Shown: positions 23,301 to 36,316 of the stretch, in pieces
How the letters are laid out: each line of letters begins with the position of its first letter
Position numbering within the stretch: the stretch's first letter is position 1
NCBI RefSeq assembly: GCF_032854445.1
Contig: NW_027018030.1
Location: 48,295 to 112,294 of the forward strand
Reading direction: 5' to 3'
DNA length: 64,000 nt
DNA from: Liolophura sinensis
Taxonomy: Eukaryota; Mollusca; Polyplacophora; Chitonida; Chitonidae
The notes under the pieces: model-generated
The model's database searches: none
Told to the model about the DNA's origin: nothing
Seen by the model: the letters and a program-made list of their open reading frames with translations, nothing else
Program-made: the position numbers and the translations under genes

Positions 23301-24216
23301 TCATTACTATATTTAACTTTTCATTATAAGTTATGTGCCCTTCGGTAGCCCAGACGACGTCAAATCTTTGGGCCAAGCCCATTTAACTCACCCAGCAAAT
23401 GTCTTACTTCTAAGTCGAAGACAAACTCAATGTCTTTATCTACATGTAGAAAAACCACACCATTTGTATATAAAAAAAACACAAGGTACATGATAAAGTC
23501 TGCTGTAAAAAGTACAATTGAACACTGACCCACATCAATAAGGTGCCAAAAGATGCGCAATTGGGCCAGGCATCTCCAGCTGTTGAAAAATTGCAAATTT
23601 CCTTGGTTTCCATGGAGTAAGAGCCGTTGCTGGGCACGTGATCTTGACATCAATGATTATTCATTTGTGGCTACAGCCAAAAGTATTGGTCGGAGAGCAA
23701 CGCGGTTTGCACCATTCGATTTCTCGTCAAAAAATACGTCGGATTAGCCTCTTACCAGCAGCATTGGAACAGTTTTTCCACTTTTGGATTTTTGCCTGGT
23801 ATTTTTTCTAATTGAAATCGGCTACATTAACTATGTACAATCGCGACTGGTCATTACTATATTCAACTTTTCATTATAAGTTATGTGCCCTTCGGTAGCC
23901 CAGACGACGTCAAATCTTTGGGCCAAGCCCATTTAACTCACCCAGCAAATGTCTTACTTCTAAGTCCAAGACAAACTCAATGTCTTTATCTACATGTAGA
24001 AAAACCACACCATTTGTATATAAAAAAAACACAAGGTACATGATACAGTCTGCTGTAAAAAGTACAATTGAACACTGACCCACATCAATAAGGTGCCAAA
24101 AGATGCGCAATTGGGCCAGGCATCTCCAGCTGTTGAAAAATTGCAAATTTCCTTGGTTTCCATGGAGTAAGAGCCGTTGCTGGGCACGTGATCTTGACAT
24201 CGATGATTATTCATTT
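20365..24216. repeat. 7-monomer higher-order repeat, copy 1 (units 38-44)
   Basis: Monomers start at 20365, 20915, 21465, 22015, 22567, 23117 and 23667. They match units 45-51 at an offset of 3852 bp, falling to 3850 bp after unit 41. The step comes from two 1-bp homopolymer insertions in unit 41 (GTTTTTTCTAC near 22,122 and TAGAAAAAACC near 22,349). Other private changes are CATTAACTCACA near 21,872 and GGGACAGG near 22,465. Homology begins after about 20,191, where AAGTCTG in this copy contrasts with CAGTCTG in the counterpart. Unit 40 carries ATACGCAATTGG and CCAGCTTTTG, both kept in unit 47. Confidence 0.9.
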
Positions 24217-27200
24217 GTGGCTACAGCCAAAAGTATTGGTCGGAGAGCAACGTGGTTTGCACCATTCGATTTCTCGTCAAAAAATACGTCGGATTAGCCT
24301 CTTACCAGCAGCATTGGAACAGTTTTTCTACTTTTGGATTTTTGCCTGGTATTTTTTCTAATTGAAATCGGCTACATTAACTATGTACAATCGCGACTGG
24401 TCTTTACTATATTCAACTTTTCATTATAAGTTATGTGCCCTTCGGTAGCCCAGACGACGTCAAATCTTTGGGCCAAGCCCATTTAACTCACCCAGCAAAT
24501 GTCTTACTTCTAAGTCCAAGACAAACTCAATGTCTTTATCTACATGTAGAAAAACCACACCATTTGTATATAAAAAAAACACAAGGTACTTGATACAGTC
24601 CGCTGTAAAAAGTACAATTGAACACTGACCCACATCAATAAGGTGCCAAAAGATGCGCAATTGGGCCAGGCATCTCCAGCTGTTGAAAAATTGCAAATTT
24701 CCTTGGTTTCCATGGAGTAAGAGCCGTTGCTGGGCACGTGATCTTGACATCAATGATTATTCATTTGTGGCTACAGCCAAAAGTATTGGTCGGAGAGCAA
24801 CGCGGTTTGCACCATTCGATTTCTCGTCAAAAAATACGTCGGATTAGCCTCTTACCAGCAGCATTGGAACAGTTTTTCCACTTTTGGATTTTTACCTGGT
24901 CTTTTTGCTAATTGAAATCGGCTACATTAACTATGTACAATCGCGACTGGTCATTACTATATTCAACTTTTCATTATAAGTTATGTGCCCTTCGGTAGCC
25001 CAGACGACGTCAAATCTTCGGGCCAAGCCCATTTAACTCACCCAGCAAATGTCTTACTTCTAAGTCGAAGACAAACTCAATGTCTTTATCTACATGTAGA
25101 AAAACCACACCATTTGTATATAAAAAAAACACAAGGTACATGATACAGTCTGCTGTAAAAAGTACAATTGAACACTGACCCACATCAATAAGGTGCCAAA
25201 AGATGCGCAATTGGGCCAGGCATCTCCAGCTGTTGAAAAATTGCAAATTTCCTTGGTTTCCATGTAGTAAGAGCCATTGCTGGGCACGTGATCTTGACAT
25301 CAATGATTATTTATTTGTGGCTACAGCCAAAAGTATTGGTCGGAGAGCAACGCGGTTTGCACCATTCGATTTCTCGTCAAAAAATACGTCGGATTAGCCT
25401 CTTACCAGCAGCATTGGAACAGTTTTTCCACTTTTGGATTTTTGCCTGGTCTTTTTGCTAATTGAAATCGGCTACATTAACTATGTACAATCGCGACTGG
25501 TCATTACTATATTCAACTTTTCATTATAAGTTATGTGCCCTTCGGTAGCCCAGACGACGTCAAATCTTTGGGCCAAGCCCATTTAACTCACCCAGCAAAT
25601 GTCTTACTTCTAAGTCCAAGACAAACTCAATGTCTTTATCTACATGTAGAAAAACCACACCATTTGTATATAAAAAAAACACAAGGTACTTGATACAGTC
25701 CGCTGTAAAAAGTACAATTGAACATTGACCCACATCAATAAGGTGCCAAAAGATACGCAATTGGGCCAGGCATCTCCAGCTTTTGAAAAATTGCAAATTT
25801 CCTTGGTTTCCATGGAGTAAGAGCCGTTGCTGGGCACGTGATCTTGACATCAATGATTATTCATTTGTGGCTACAGCCAAAAGTATTGGTCGGAGAGCAA
25901 CGCGGTTTGCACCATTCGATTTCTCGTCAAAAAATACGTCGGATTAGCCTCTTACCAGCAGCATTGGAACAGTTTTTCTACTTTTGGATTTTTGCCTGGT
26001 CTTTTTGCGAATTGAAATCGGCTACATTAACTATGTACAATCGCGACTGGTCATTACTATATTCAACTTTTCATTATAAGTTATGTGCCCTTCGGTAGCC
26101 CAGACGACGTCAAATCTTTGGGCCAAGCCCATTTAACTCACCCAGCAAATGTCTTACTTCTAAGTCCAAGACAAACTCAATGTCTTTATCTACATGTAGA
26201 AAAACCACACCATTTGTATATAAAAAAAACACAAGGCACTTGATACAGTCCGCTGTAAAAAGTACAATTGAACACTGACCCACATCAATAAGGTGCCAAA
26301 AGATGCGCAATTGGGCCAGGCATCTCCAGCTGTTGAAAAATTGCAAATTTCCTTGGTTTCCATGGAGTAAGAGCCGTTGCTGGGCACGTGATCTTGACAT
26401 CAATGATTATTCATTTGTGGCTACAGCCAAAAGTATTGGTCGGAGAGCAACGGGGTTTGCACCATTCGATTTCTCGTCAAAAAATACGTCGGATTAGCCT
26501 CTTACCAGCAGCATTGGAACAGTTTTTCCACTTTTGGATTTTTGCCTGGTCTTTTTGCGAATTGAAATCGGCTACATTAACTATGTACAATCGCGACTGG
26601 TCATTACTATATTCAACTTTTCATTATAAGTTATGTGCCCTTCGGTAGCCCAGACGACGTCAAATCTTTGGGCAAAGCCCATTTAACTCACCCAGCAGTT
26701 CTCTTACTTGTAAGTCCAAGACAAACTCAATGTCTTTATCTACATGTAGAAAAACCACACCATTTGTATATAAAAAAAACACAAGGTACATGATACAGTC
26801 TGCTGTAAAAAGTACAATTGAACACTGACCCACATCAATAAGGTGCCAAAAGATGCGCAATTGGGCCAGGCATCTCCAGCTGTTGAAAAATTGCAAATTT
26901 CCTTGGTTTCCATGGAGTAAGAGCCGTTGCTGGGCACGTGATCTTGACATCGATGATTATTCATTTGTGGCTACAGCCAAAAGTATTGATCGGAGAGCAA
27001 CGTGGTTTGCACCATTCGATTTCTCGTCAAAAAATACGTCGGATTAGCCTCTTACCAGCAGCATTGGAACAGTTTTTCCACTTTTGGATTTTTGCCTGGT
27101 ATTTTTTCTAATTGAAATCGGCTACATTAACTATGTACAATCGCGACTGGTCATTACTATATTTAACTTTTCATTATAAGTTATGTGCCCTTCGGTAGCC

Positions 27201-28066
27201 CAGACGACGTCAAATCTTTGGGCCAAGCCCATTTAACTCACCCAGCAAATGTCTTACTTCTAAGTCGAAGACAAACTCAATGTCTTTATCTACATGTAGA
27301 AAAACCACACCATTTGTATATAAAAAAAACACAAGGTACATGATAAAGTCTGCTGTAAAAAGTACAATTGAACACTGACCCACATCAATAAGGTGCGAAA
27401 AGATGCGCAATTGGGCCAGGCATCTCCAGCTGTTGAAAAATTGCAAATTTCCTTGGTTTCCATGGAGTAAGAGCCGTTGCTGGGCACGTGATCTTGACAT
27501 CAATGATTATTCATTTGTGGCTACAGCCAAAAGTATTGGTCGGAGAGCAACGCGGTTTGCACCATTCGATTTCTCGTCAAAAAATACGTCGGATTAGCCT
27601 CTTACCAGCAGCATTGGAACAGTTTTTCCACTTTTGGATTTTTGCCTGGTATTTTTTCTAATTGAAATCGGCTACATTAACTATGTACAATCGCGACTGG
27701 TCATTACTATATTCAACTTTTCATTATAAGTTATGTGCCCTTCGGTAGCCCAGACGACGTCAAATCTTTGGGCCAAGCCCATTTAACTCACCCAGCAAAT
27801 GTCTTACTTCTAAGTCCAAGACAAACTCAATGTCTTTATCTACATGTAGAAAAACCACACCATTTGTATATAAAAAAAACACAAGGTACATGATACAGTC
27901 TGCTGTAAAAAGTACAATTGAACACTGACCCACATCAATAAGGTGCCAAAAGATGCGCAATTGGGCCAGGCATCTCCAGCTGTTGAAAAATTGCAAATTT
28001 CCTTGGTTTCCATGGAGTAAGAGCCGTTGCTGGGCACGTGATCTTGACATCGATGATTATTCATTT
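24217..28066. repeat. 7-monomer higher-order repeat, copy 2 (units 45-51)
   Basis: Monomers start at 24217, 24767, 25317, 25867, 26417, 26967 and 27517, the second copy of the 7-monomer block. Private changes seen here are GAGCCATTG near 25,275, CTTGTAAG near 26,710 and GGTGCGAAAAG near 27,395. Homology at this offset runs on into unit 52 to about 28,150-28,170, where TTTTTCCAC replaces the TTTTTCTAC expected from unit 45. Counting both copies I noticed about eight differences in roughly 3850 bp, so this duplication looks about as recent as the 10-monomer one. Confidence 0.9.
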
Positions 28067-31000
28067 GTGGCTACAGCCAAAAGTATTGGTCGGAGAGCAA
28101 CGTGGTTCGCACCATTCGATTTCTCGTCAAAAAATACGTCGGATTAGCCTCTTACCAGCAGCATTGGAACAGTTTTTCCACTTTTGGATTTTTGCCTGGT
28201 ATTTTTTCTAATTGAAATCGGCTACATTAACTATGTACAATCGCGACTGGTCATTACTATATTTAACTTTTCATTATAAGTTATGTGCCCTTCGGTAGCC
28301 CAGACGACGTCAAATCTTTGGGCCAAGCCCATTTAACTCACCCAGCAAATGTCTTACTTCTAAGTCGAAGACAAACTCAATGTCTTTATCTACATGTAGA
28401 AAAACCACACCATTTGTATATAAAAAAAACACAAGGTACTTGATACAGTCCGCTGTAAAAAGTACAATTTAACACTGACCCACATCAATAAGGTGCCAAA
28501 AGATGCGCAATTGGGCCAGGCATCCCCAGCTGTTGAAAAATTGCAAATTTCCTTGGTTTCCATGGAGTAAGAGCCGTTGCTGGGCACGTGATCCTGATAT
28601 CAATGATTATTCATTTGTGGCTACAGCCAAAAGTATTGGTCGGAGAGCAACGCGGTTTGCACCATTCGATTTCTCGTCAAAAAATACGTCGGATTAGCCT
28701 CTTACCAGCAGCATTGGAACAGTTTTTCCACTTTTGGATTTTTACCTGGTCTTTTTGCTAATTGAAATCGGCTACATTAACTATGTACAATCGCGACTGG
28801 TCATTACTATATTCAACTTTTCATTATAAGTTATGTGCCCTTCGGTAGCCCAGACGACGTCAAATCTTCGGGCCAAGCCCATTTAACTCACCCAGCAAAT
28901 GTCTTACTTCTAAGTCGAAGACAAACTCAATGTCTTTATCTACATGTAGAAAAACCACACCATTTGTATATAAAAAAAACACAAGGTACATGATACAGTC
29001 TGCTGTAAAAAGTACAATTGAACACTGACCCACATCAATAAGGTGCCAAAAGATGCGCAATTGGGCCAGGCATCTCCAGCTGTTGAAAAATTGCAAATTT
29101 CCTTGGTTTCCATGTAGTAAGAGCCGTTGCTGGGCACGTGATCTTGACATCAATGATTATTCATTTGTGGCTACAGCCAAAAGTATTGGTCGGAGAGCAA
29201 CGCGGTTTGCACCATTCGATTTCTCGTCAAAAAATACGTCGGATTAGCCTCTTACCAGCAGCATTGGAACAGTTTTTCCACTTTTGGATTTTTGCCTGGC
29301 CTTTTTGCTAATTGAAATCGGCTACATTAACTATGTACAATCGCGACTGGTCATTACTATATTCAACTTTTCATTATAAGTTATGTGCCCTTCGGTAGCC
29401 CAGACGACGTCAAATCTTTGGGCCAAGCCCATTTAACTCACCCAGCAAATGTCTTACTTCTAAGTCCAAGACAAACTCAATGTCTTTATCTACATGTAGA
29501 AAAACCACACCATTTGTATATAAAAAAAAACACAAGGTACTTGATACAGTCTGCTGTAAAAAGTACAATTGAACATTGACCCACATCAATAAGGTGCCAA
29601 AAGATACGCAATTGGGCCAGGCATCTCCAGCTGTTGAAAAATTGCAAATTTCCTTGGTTTCCATGGAGTAAGAGCCGTTGCTGGGCACGTGATCTTGACA
29701 TCAATGATTATTCATTTGTGGCTACAGCCAAAAGTATTGGTCGGAGAGCAACGCGGTTTGCACCATTCGATTTCTCGTCAAAAAATACGTCGGATTAGCC
29801 TCTTACCAGCAGCATTGGAACAGTTTTTCCACTTTTGGATTTTTGCCTGGTCTTTTTGCTAATTGAAATCGGCTACATTAACTATGTACAATCGCGACTG
29901 GTCATTACTATATTCAACTTTTCATTATAAGTTATGTGCCCTTCGGTAGCCCAGACGACGTCAAATCTTTGGGCCAAGCCCATTTAACTCACCCAGCAAA
30001 TGTCTTACTTCTAAGTCGAAGACAAACTCAATGTCTTTATCTACCTGTAGAAAAACCACACCATTTGTATATAAAAAAAACACAAGGTACATGATACAGT
30101 CTGCTGTAAAAAGTACAATTGAACACTGACCCACATCAATAAGGTGCCAAAAGATGCGCAATTGGGCCAGGCATCTCCAGCTGTTGAAAAATTGCAAATT
30201 TCCTTGGTTTCCATGGAGTAAGAGCCGTTGCTGGGCACGTGATCTTGACATCAATGATTATTCATTTGTGGCTACAGCCAAAAGTATTGGTCGGAGAGCA
30301 ACGCGGTTTGCACCATTCGATTTCTCGTCAAAAAATACGTCGGATTAGCCTCTTACCAGCAGCATTGGAACAGTTTTTCCACTTTTGGATTTTTGCCTGG
30401 TATTTTTTCTAATTGAAATCGGCTACATTAACTATGTACAATCGCGACTGGTCATTACTATATTCAACTTTTCATTATAAGTTATGTGCCCTTCGGTAGC
30501 CCAGACGACGTCAAATCTTTGGGCCAAGCCCATTTAACTCACCCAGCAAATGTCTTACTTCTAAGTCGAAGACAAACTCAATGTCTTTATCTACATGTAG
30601 AAAAACCACACCATTTGTATATAAAAAAAACACAAGGTACATGATAAAGTCTGCTGTAAAAAGTACAATTGAACACTGACCCACATCAATAAGGTGCCAA
30701 AAGATGCGCAATTGGGCCAGGCATCTCCAGCTGTTGAAAAATTGCAAATTTCCTTGGTTTCCATGGAGTAAGAGCCGTTGCTGGGCACGTGATCTTGACA
30801 TCAATGATTATTCATTTGTGGCTACAGCCAAAAGTATTGGTCGGAGAGCAACGCGGTTTGCACCATTCGATTTCTCGTCAAAAAATACGTCGGATTAGCC
30901 TCTTACCAGCAGCATTGGAACAGTTTTTCCACTTTTGGATTTTTGCCTGGTATTTTTTGCTAATTGAAATCGGCTACATTAACTATGTACAATCGCGACT

Positions 31001-33018
31001 GGTCATTACTATATTCAACTTTTTATTATAAGTTATGTGGCCTTCGGTAGCCCAGACGACGTCAAATCTTTGGGCCAAGCCCATTTAACTCACCCAGCAA
31101 ATGTCTTACTTCTAAGTCGAAGACAAACTCAATGTCTTTATCTACATGTAGAAAAACCACACCATTTGTATATAAAAAAAACACAAGGTACTTGATACAG
31201 TCCGCTGTAAAAAGTACAATTGAACACTGACCCACATTAATAAGGTGTCAAAAGATGCGCAATTGGGCCAGGCATCCCAAGCTGTTGAAAAATTGCAAAT
31301 TTCCTTGGTTTCCATGGAGTAAGAGCCGTTGCTGGGCACGTGATCTTGACATCAATGATTATTCATTTGTGGCTACAGCCAAAAGTATTGGTCGGAGAGC
31401 AACGCGGTTTGCACCATTCGATTTCTCGTCAAAAAATACGTCGGATTAGCCTCTTACCAGCAGCATTGGAACAGTTTTTCCACTTTTGGATTTTTGCCTG
31501 GTCTTTTTGCTAATTGAAATCGGATACATTAACTATGTACAATCGCGACTGGTCATTACTATATTCAACTTTTCATTATAAGTTATGTGCCCTTCGGTAG
31601 CCCAGACGACGTCAAATCTTTGGGCCAAGCCCATTTAACTCACCCAGCAGTTGTCTTACTTCTAAGTCGAAGACAAACTCAATGTCTTTATCTACATGTA
31701 GAAAAACCACACCATTTGTATATAAAAAAAACACAAGGTACTTGATACAGTCCGCTGTAAAAAGTACAATTGAACACTGACCCACATCAATAAGGTGCCA
31801 AAAGATGCGCAATTGGGCCAGGCATCTCCAGCTGTTGAAAAATTGCAAATTTCCTTGGTTTCCATGGAGTAAGAGCCGTTGCTGGGCACGTGATCTTGAC
31901 ATCAATGATTATTCATTTGTGGCTACAGCCAAAAGTATTGGTCGGAGAGCAACGCGGTTTGCACCATTCGATTTCTCGTCAAAAAATACGTCGGATTAGC
32001 CTCTTACCAGCAGCATTGGAACAGTTTTTCCACTTTTGGATTTTTGCCTGGTCTTTTTGCTAATTGAAATCGGCTACATTAACTATGTACAATCGCGACT
32101 GGTCATTACTATATTCAACTTTTCATTATAAGTTATGTGCCCTTCGGTAGCCCAGACGACGTCAAATCTTTGGGCCAAGCCCATTCAACTCACCCAGCAG
32201 TTGTCTTACTTCTAAGTCGAAGACAAACTCAATGTCTTTATCTACATGTAGAAAAACCACACCATATGTATATAAAAAAAACACAAGGTACATGATAAAG
32301 TCTGATGTAAAAAGTACAATTGAACACTGACCCACATCAATAAGGTGCCAAAAGATGCGCAATTGGGCCAGGCATCTCCAGCTGTTGAAAAATTGCAAAT
32401 TTCCTTGGTTTCCATGGAGTAAGAGCCGTTGCTGGGTACGTGATCTTGACATCGATGATTATTCATTTGTGGCTACAGCCAAAAGTATTGGTCGGAGAGC
32501 AACGTGGTTTGCACCATTGGATTTCTCGTCAAAAAATACGTCGGATTAGCCTCTTACCAGCAGCATTGGAACAGTTTTTCCACTTTTGGATTTTTGCCTG
32601 GTATTTTTTCTAATTGAAATCGGCTACATTAACTATGTACAATCGCGACTGGTCATTACTATATTCAACTTTTCATTATAAGTTATGTGCCCTTCGGTAG
32701 CCCAGACGACGTCAAATCTTTGGGCCAAGCCCATTTAACTCACCCAGCAAATGTCTTACTTCTAAGTCGAAGACAAACTCAATGTCTTTATCTACATGTA
32801 GAAAAACCACACCATTTGTATATAAAAAAAACACAAGGTACTTGATACAGTCCGCTGTAAAAAGTACAATTGAACACTGACCCACATCAATAAGGTGCCA
32901 AAAGATGCGCAATTGGGCCAGGCATCTCCAGCTGTTGAAAAATTGCAAATTTCCTTGGTTTCCATGGAGTAAGAGCCGTTGCTGGGCACGTGATCTTGAC
33001 ATCAATGATTATTCATTT
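28067..33018. repeat. Satellite segment, monomers 52-60, transition zone
   Basis: Monomers start at 28067, 28617, 29167, 29718, 30268, 30818, 31369, 31919 and 32469. Unit 52 resembles units 17 and 27 (ACAATTTAACACTG, GCATCCCCAG, GATATC). Units 53 and 54 repeat the pairing also seen at units 10-11, 39-40 and 46-47: a TTTTTACC/CTTCGGG/CATGTAG monomer followed by one with CCAAG, AACATTG and ATACGC. From unit 55 onward the left-domain variant AAGTCCAAG disappears, and it is rare afterwards. Unit 57 has a hybrid TGGTATTTTTTGCTAATTG stretch and a length of 551 bp. Unit 60 introduces the GGGTACGTG change that recurs in the tails of units 66 and 70. Confidence 0.88.
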
Positions 33019-36000
33019 GTGGCTACAGCCAAAAGTATTGGTCGGAGAGCAACGCGGTTTGCACCATTCGATTTCTCGTCAAAAAATACGTCGGATTAGC
33101 CTCTTACCAGCAGCATTGGAACAGTTTTTCCACTTTTGGATTTTTGCCTGGCCTTTTTGCTAATTGAAATCGGCTACATTAACTATGTACAATGGCGACT
33201 GGTCATTACTATATTCAACTTTTCATTATAAGTTATGTGCCCTTCGGTAGCCCAGACGACGTCAAATCTTTGGGCCAAGCCCATTTAACTCACCCAGCAA
33301 ATGTCTTACTTCTAAGTCGAAGACAAACTCAATGTCTTTATCTACATGTAGAAAAACCACACCATTTGTATATAAAAAAAACACAAGGTACTTGATACAG
33401 TCCGCTGTAAAAAGGACAATTGAACATTGACCCACATCAATAAGGTGCCAAAAGATACGCAATTGGGCCAGGCATCTCCAGCTGTTGAAAAATTGCAAAT
33501 TTCCTTGGTTTCCATGGAGTAAGAGCCGTTGCTGGGCACGTGATCTTGACATCAATGATTATTCATTTGTGGCTACAGCCAAAAGTATTGGTCGGAGAGC
33601 AACGCGGTTTGCACCATTCGATTTCTCGTCAAAAAATACGTCGGATTAGCCTCTTACCAGCAGCATTGGAACAGTTTTTCTACTTTTGGATTTTTGCCTG
33701 GTATTTTTTCTAATTGAAATCGGCTACATTAACTATGTACAATCGCGACTGGTCATTACTATATTCAACTTTTCATTATAAGTTATGTGCCCTTCGGTAG
33801 CCCAGACGACGTCAAATCTTTGGGCCAAGCCCATTTAACTCACCCAGCAAATGTCTTACTTCTAAGTCGAAGACAAACTCAATGTCTTTATCTACATGTA
33901 GAAAAACCACACCATTTGTATATAAAAAAAACACAAGGTACTTGATACAGTCCGCTGTAAAAAGTACAATTGAACACTGACCCACATCAATAAGGTGCCA
34001 AAAGATGCGCAATTGGGCCAGGCATCTCCAGCTGTTGAAAAATTGCAAATTTCCTTGGTTTCCATGGAGTAAGAGCCGTTGCTGGGCACGTGATCTTGAC
34101 ATCAATGATTATTCATTTGTGGCTACAGCCAAAAGTATTGGTCGGAGAGCAACGCGGTTTGCACCATTCGATTTCTCGTCAAAAAATACGTCGGATTAGC
34201 CTCTTACCAGCAGCATTGGAACAGTTTTTCCACTTTTGGATTTTTGCCTGGTCTTTTTGCGAATTTAAATCGGCTACATTAACTATGTACAATCGCGACT
34301 GGTCATTACTATATTCAACTTTTCATTATAAGTTATGTGCCCTTCGGTAGCCCAGACGACGTCAAATCTTTGGGCCAAGCCCATTTAACTCACCCAGCAG
34401 TTGTCTTACTTCTAAGTCGAAGACAAACTCAATGTCTTTATCTACATGTAGAAAAACCACACCATTTGTATATAAAAAAAACACAAGGTACATGATACAG
34501 TCTGCTGTAAAAAGTACAATTGAACACTGACCCACATCAATAAGGTGCCAAAAGATGCGCAATTGGGCCAGGCATCTCCAGCTGTTGAAAAATTGCAAAT
34601 TTCCTTGGTTTCCATGGAGTAAGAGCCGTTGCTGGGCACGTGATCTTGACATCAATGATTATTCATTTGTGGCTACAGCCAAAAGTATTGGTCGGAGAGC
34701 AACGCGGTTTGCACCATTCGATTTCTCGTCAAAAAATACGTCGGATTAGCCTCTTACCAGCAGCATTGGAACAGTTTTTCCACTTTTGGATTTTTGCCTG
34801 GTAATTTTTCTAATTGAAATCGGCTACATTAACTATGTACAATCGCGACTGGTCATTACTATATTCAACTTTTCATTATAAGTTATGTGCCCTTCGGTAG
34901 CCCAGACGACGTCAAATCTTTGGGCCAAGCCCATTTAACTCACCCAGCAAATGTCTTACTTCTAAGTCGAAGACAAACTCAATGTCTTTATCTACATGTA
35001 GAAAAACCACACCATTTGTATATAAAAAAACACAAGGTACATGATACAGTCTGCTGTAAAAAGTACAATTGAACACTGACCCACATCAATAAGGTGCCAA
35101 AAGATGCGCAATTGGGCCAGGCATCTCCAGCTGTTGAAAAATTGCAAATTTCCTTGGTTTCCATGTAGTAAGAGCCGTTGCTGGGCACGTGATCTTGACA
35201 TCAATGATTATTCATTTGTGGCTACAGCCAAAAGTATTGGTCGGAGAGCAACGCGGTTTGCACCATTCGATTTCTCGTCAAAAAATACGTCGGATTAGCC
35301 TCTTACCAGCAGCATTGGAACAGTTTTTCCACTTTTGGATTTTTGCCTGGCCTTTTTGCTAATTGAAATCGGCTACATTAACTATGTACAATCGCGACTG
35401 GTCATTACTATATTCAACTTTTCATTATAAGTTATGTGCCCTTCGGTAGCCCAGACGACGTCAAATCTTTGGGCCAAGCCCATTTAACTCACCCAGCAAT
35501 CGTCTTACTTCTAAGTCGAAGACAAACTCAATGTCTTTATCTACATGTAGAAAAACCACACCATTTGTATTTAAAAAAACACAAGGTACATGATACAGTC
35601 TGCTGTGAAAAGTACAATTGAACACTGACCCACATCAATAAGGTGCCAAAAGATGCGCAATTGGGCCAGGCATCTCCAGCTGTTGAAAAATTGCAAATTT
35701 CCTTGGTTTCCATGTAGTAAGAGCCGTTGCTGGGCACGTGATCTTGACATCAATGATTATTCATTTGTGGCTACAGCCAAAAGTATTGGTCGGAGAGCAA
35801 CGCGGTTTGCACCATTCGATTTCTCGTCAAAAAATACGTCGGATTAGCCTCTTACCAGCAGCATTGGAACAGTTTTTCCACTTTTGGATTTTTGCCTGGT
35901 ATTTTTGCTAATTGAAATCGGATACATTAACTATGTACAATCGCGACTGGTCATTACTATATTCAACTTTTCATTATAAGTTATGTGCCCTTCGGTAGCC

Positions 36001-36316
36001 CAGACGACGTCAAATCTTTGGGCCAAGCCCATTTAACTCACCCAGCAGTTGTCTTACTTCTAAGTCGAAGACAAACTCAATGTCTTTATCTACATGTAGA
36101 AAAACCACACCATTTGTATATAAAAAAAACACAAGGTACTTGATACAGTCCGCTGTAAAAAGTACAATTGAACACTGACCCACATCAATAAGGTGCCAAA
36201 AGATGCGCAATTGGGCCAGGCATCTCCAGCTGTTGAAAAATTGCAAATTTCCTTGGTTTCCATGGAGTAAGAGCCGTTGCTGGGTACGTGATCTTGACAT
36301 CGATGATTATTCATTT
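33019..36316. repeat. 6-monomer block, copy 1 (units 61-66)
   Basis: Monomers start at 33019, 33569, 34119, 34669, 35218 and 35767. They correspond one to one with units 78-83 at an offset of 9354-9355 bp. Shared markers are ACAATGGCGACTGG in unit 61, AAAAAGGACAATTG, GCGAATTTAAATCGG in unit 63, a seven-base A tract giving a 549-bp unit 64, and the CAGCAATCGTC form of the variable site in unit 65. Units 61-64 alone recur as units 67-70, 71-74 and 78-81, so they are the most re-used module in the window. Private changes include GGTAATTTTTC near 34,802 and TATTTAAAAAAAC near 35,570. Confidence 0.88.
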
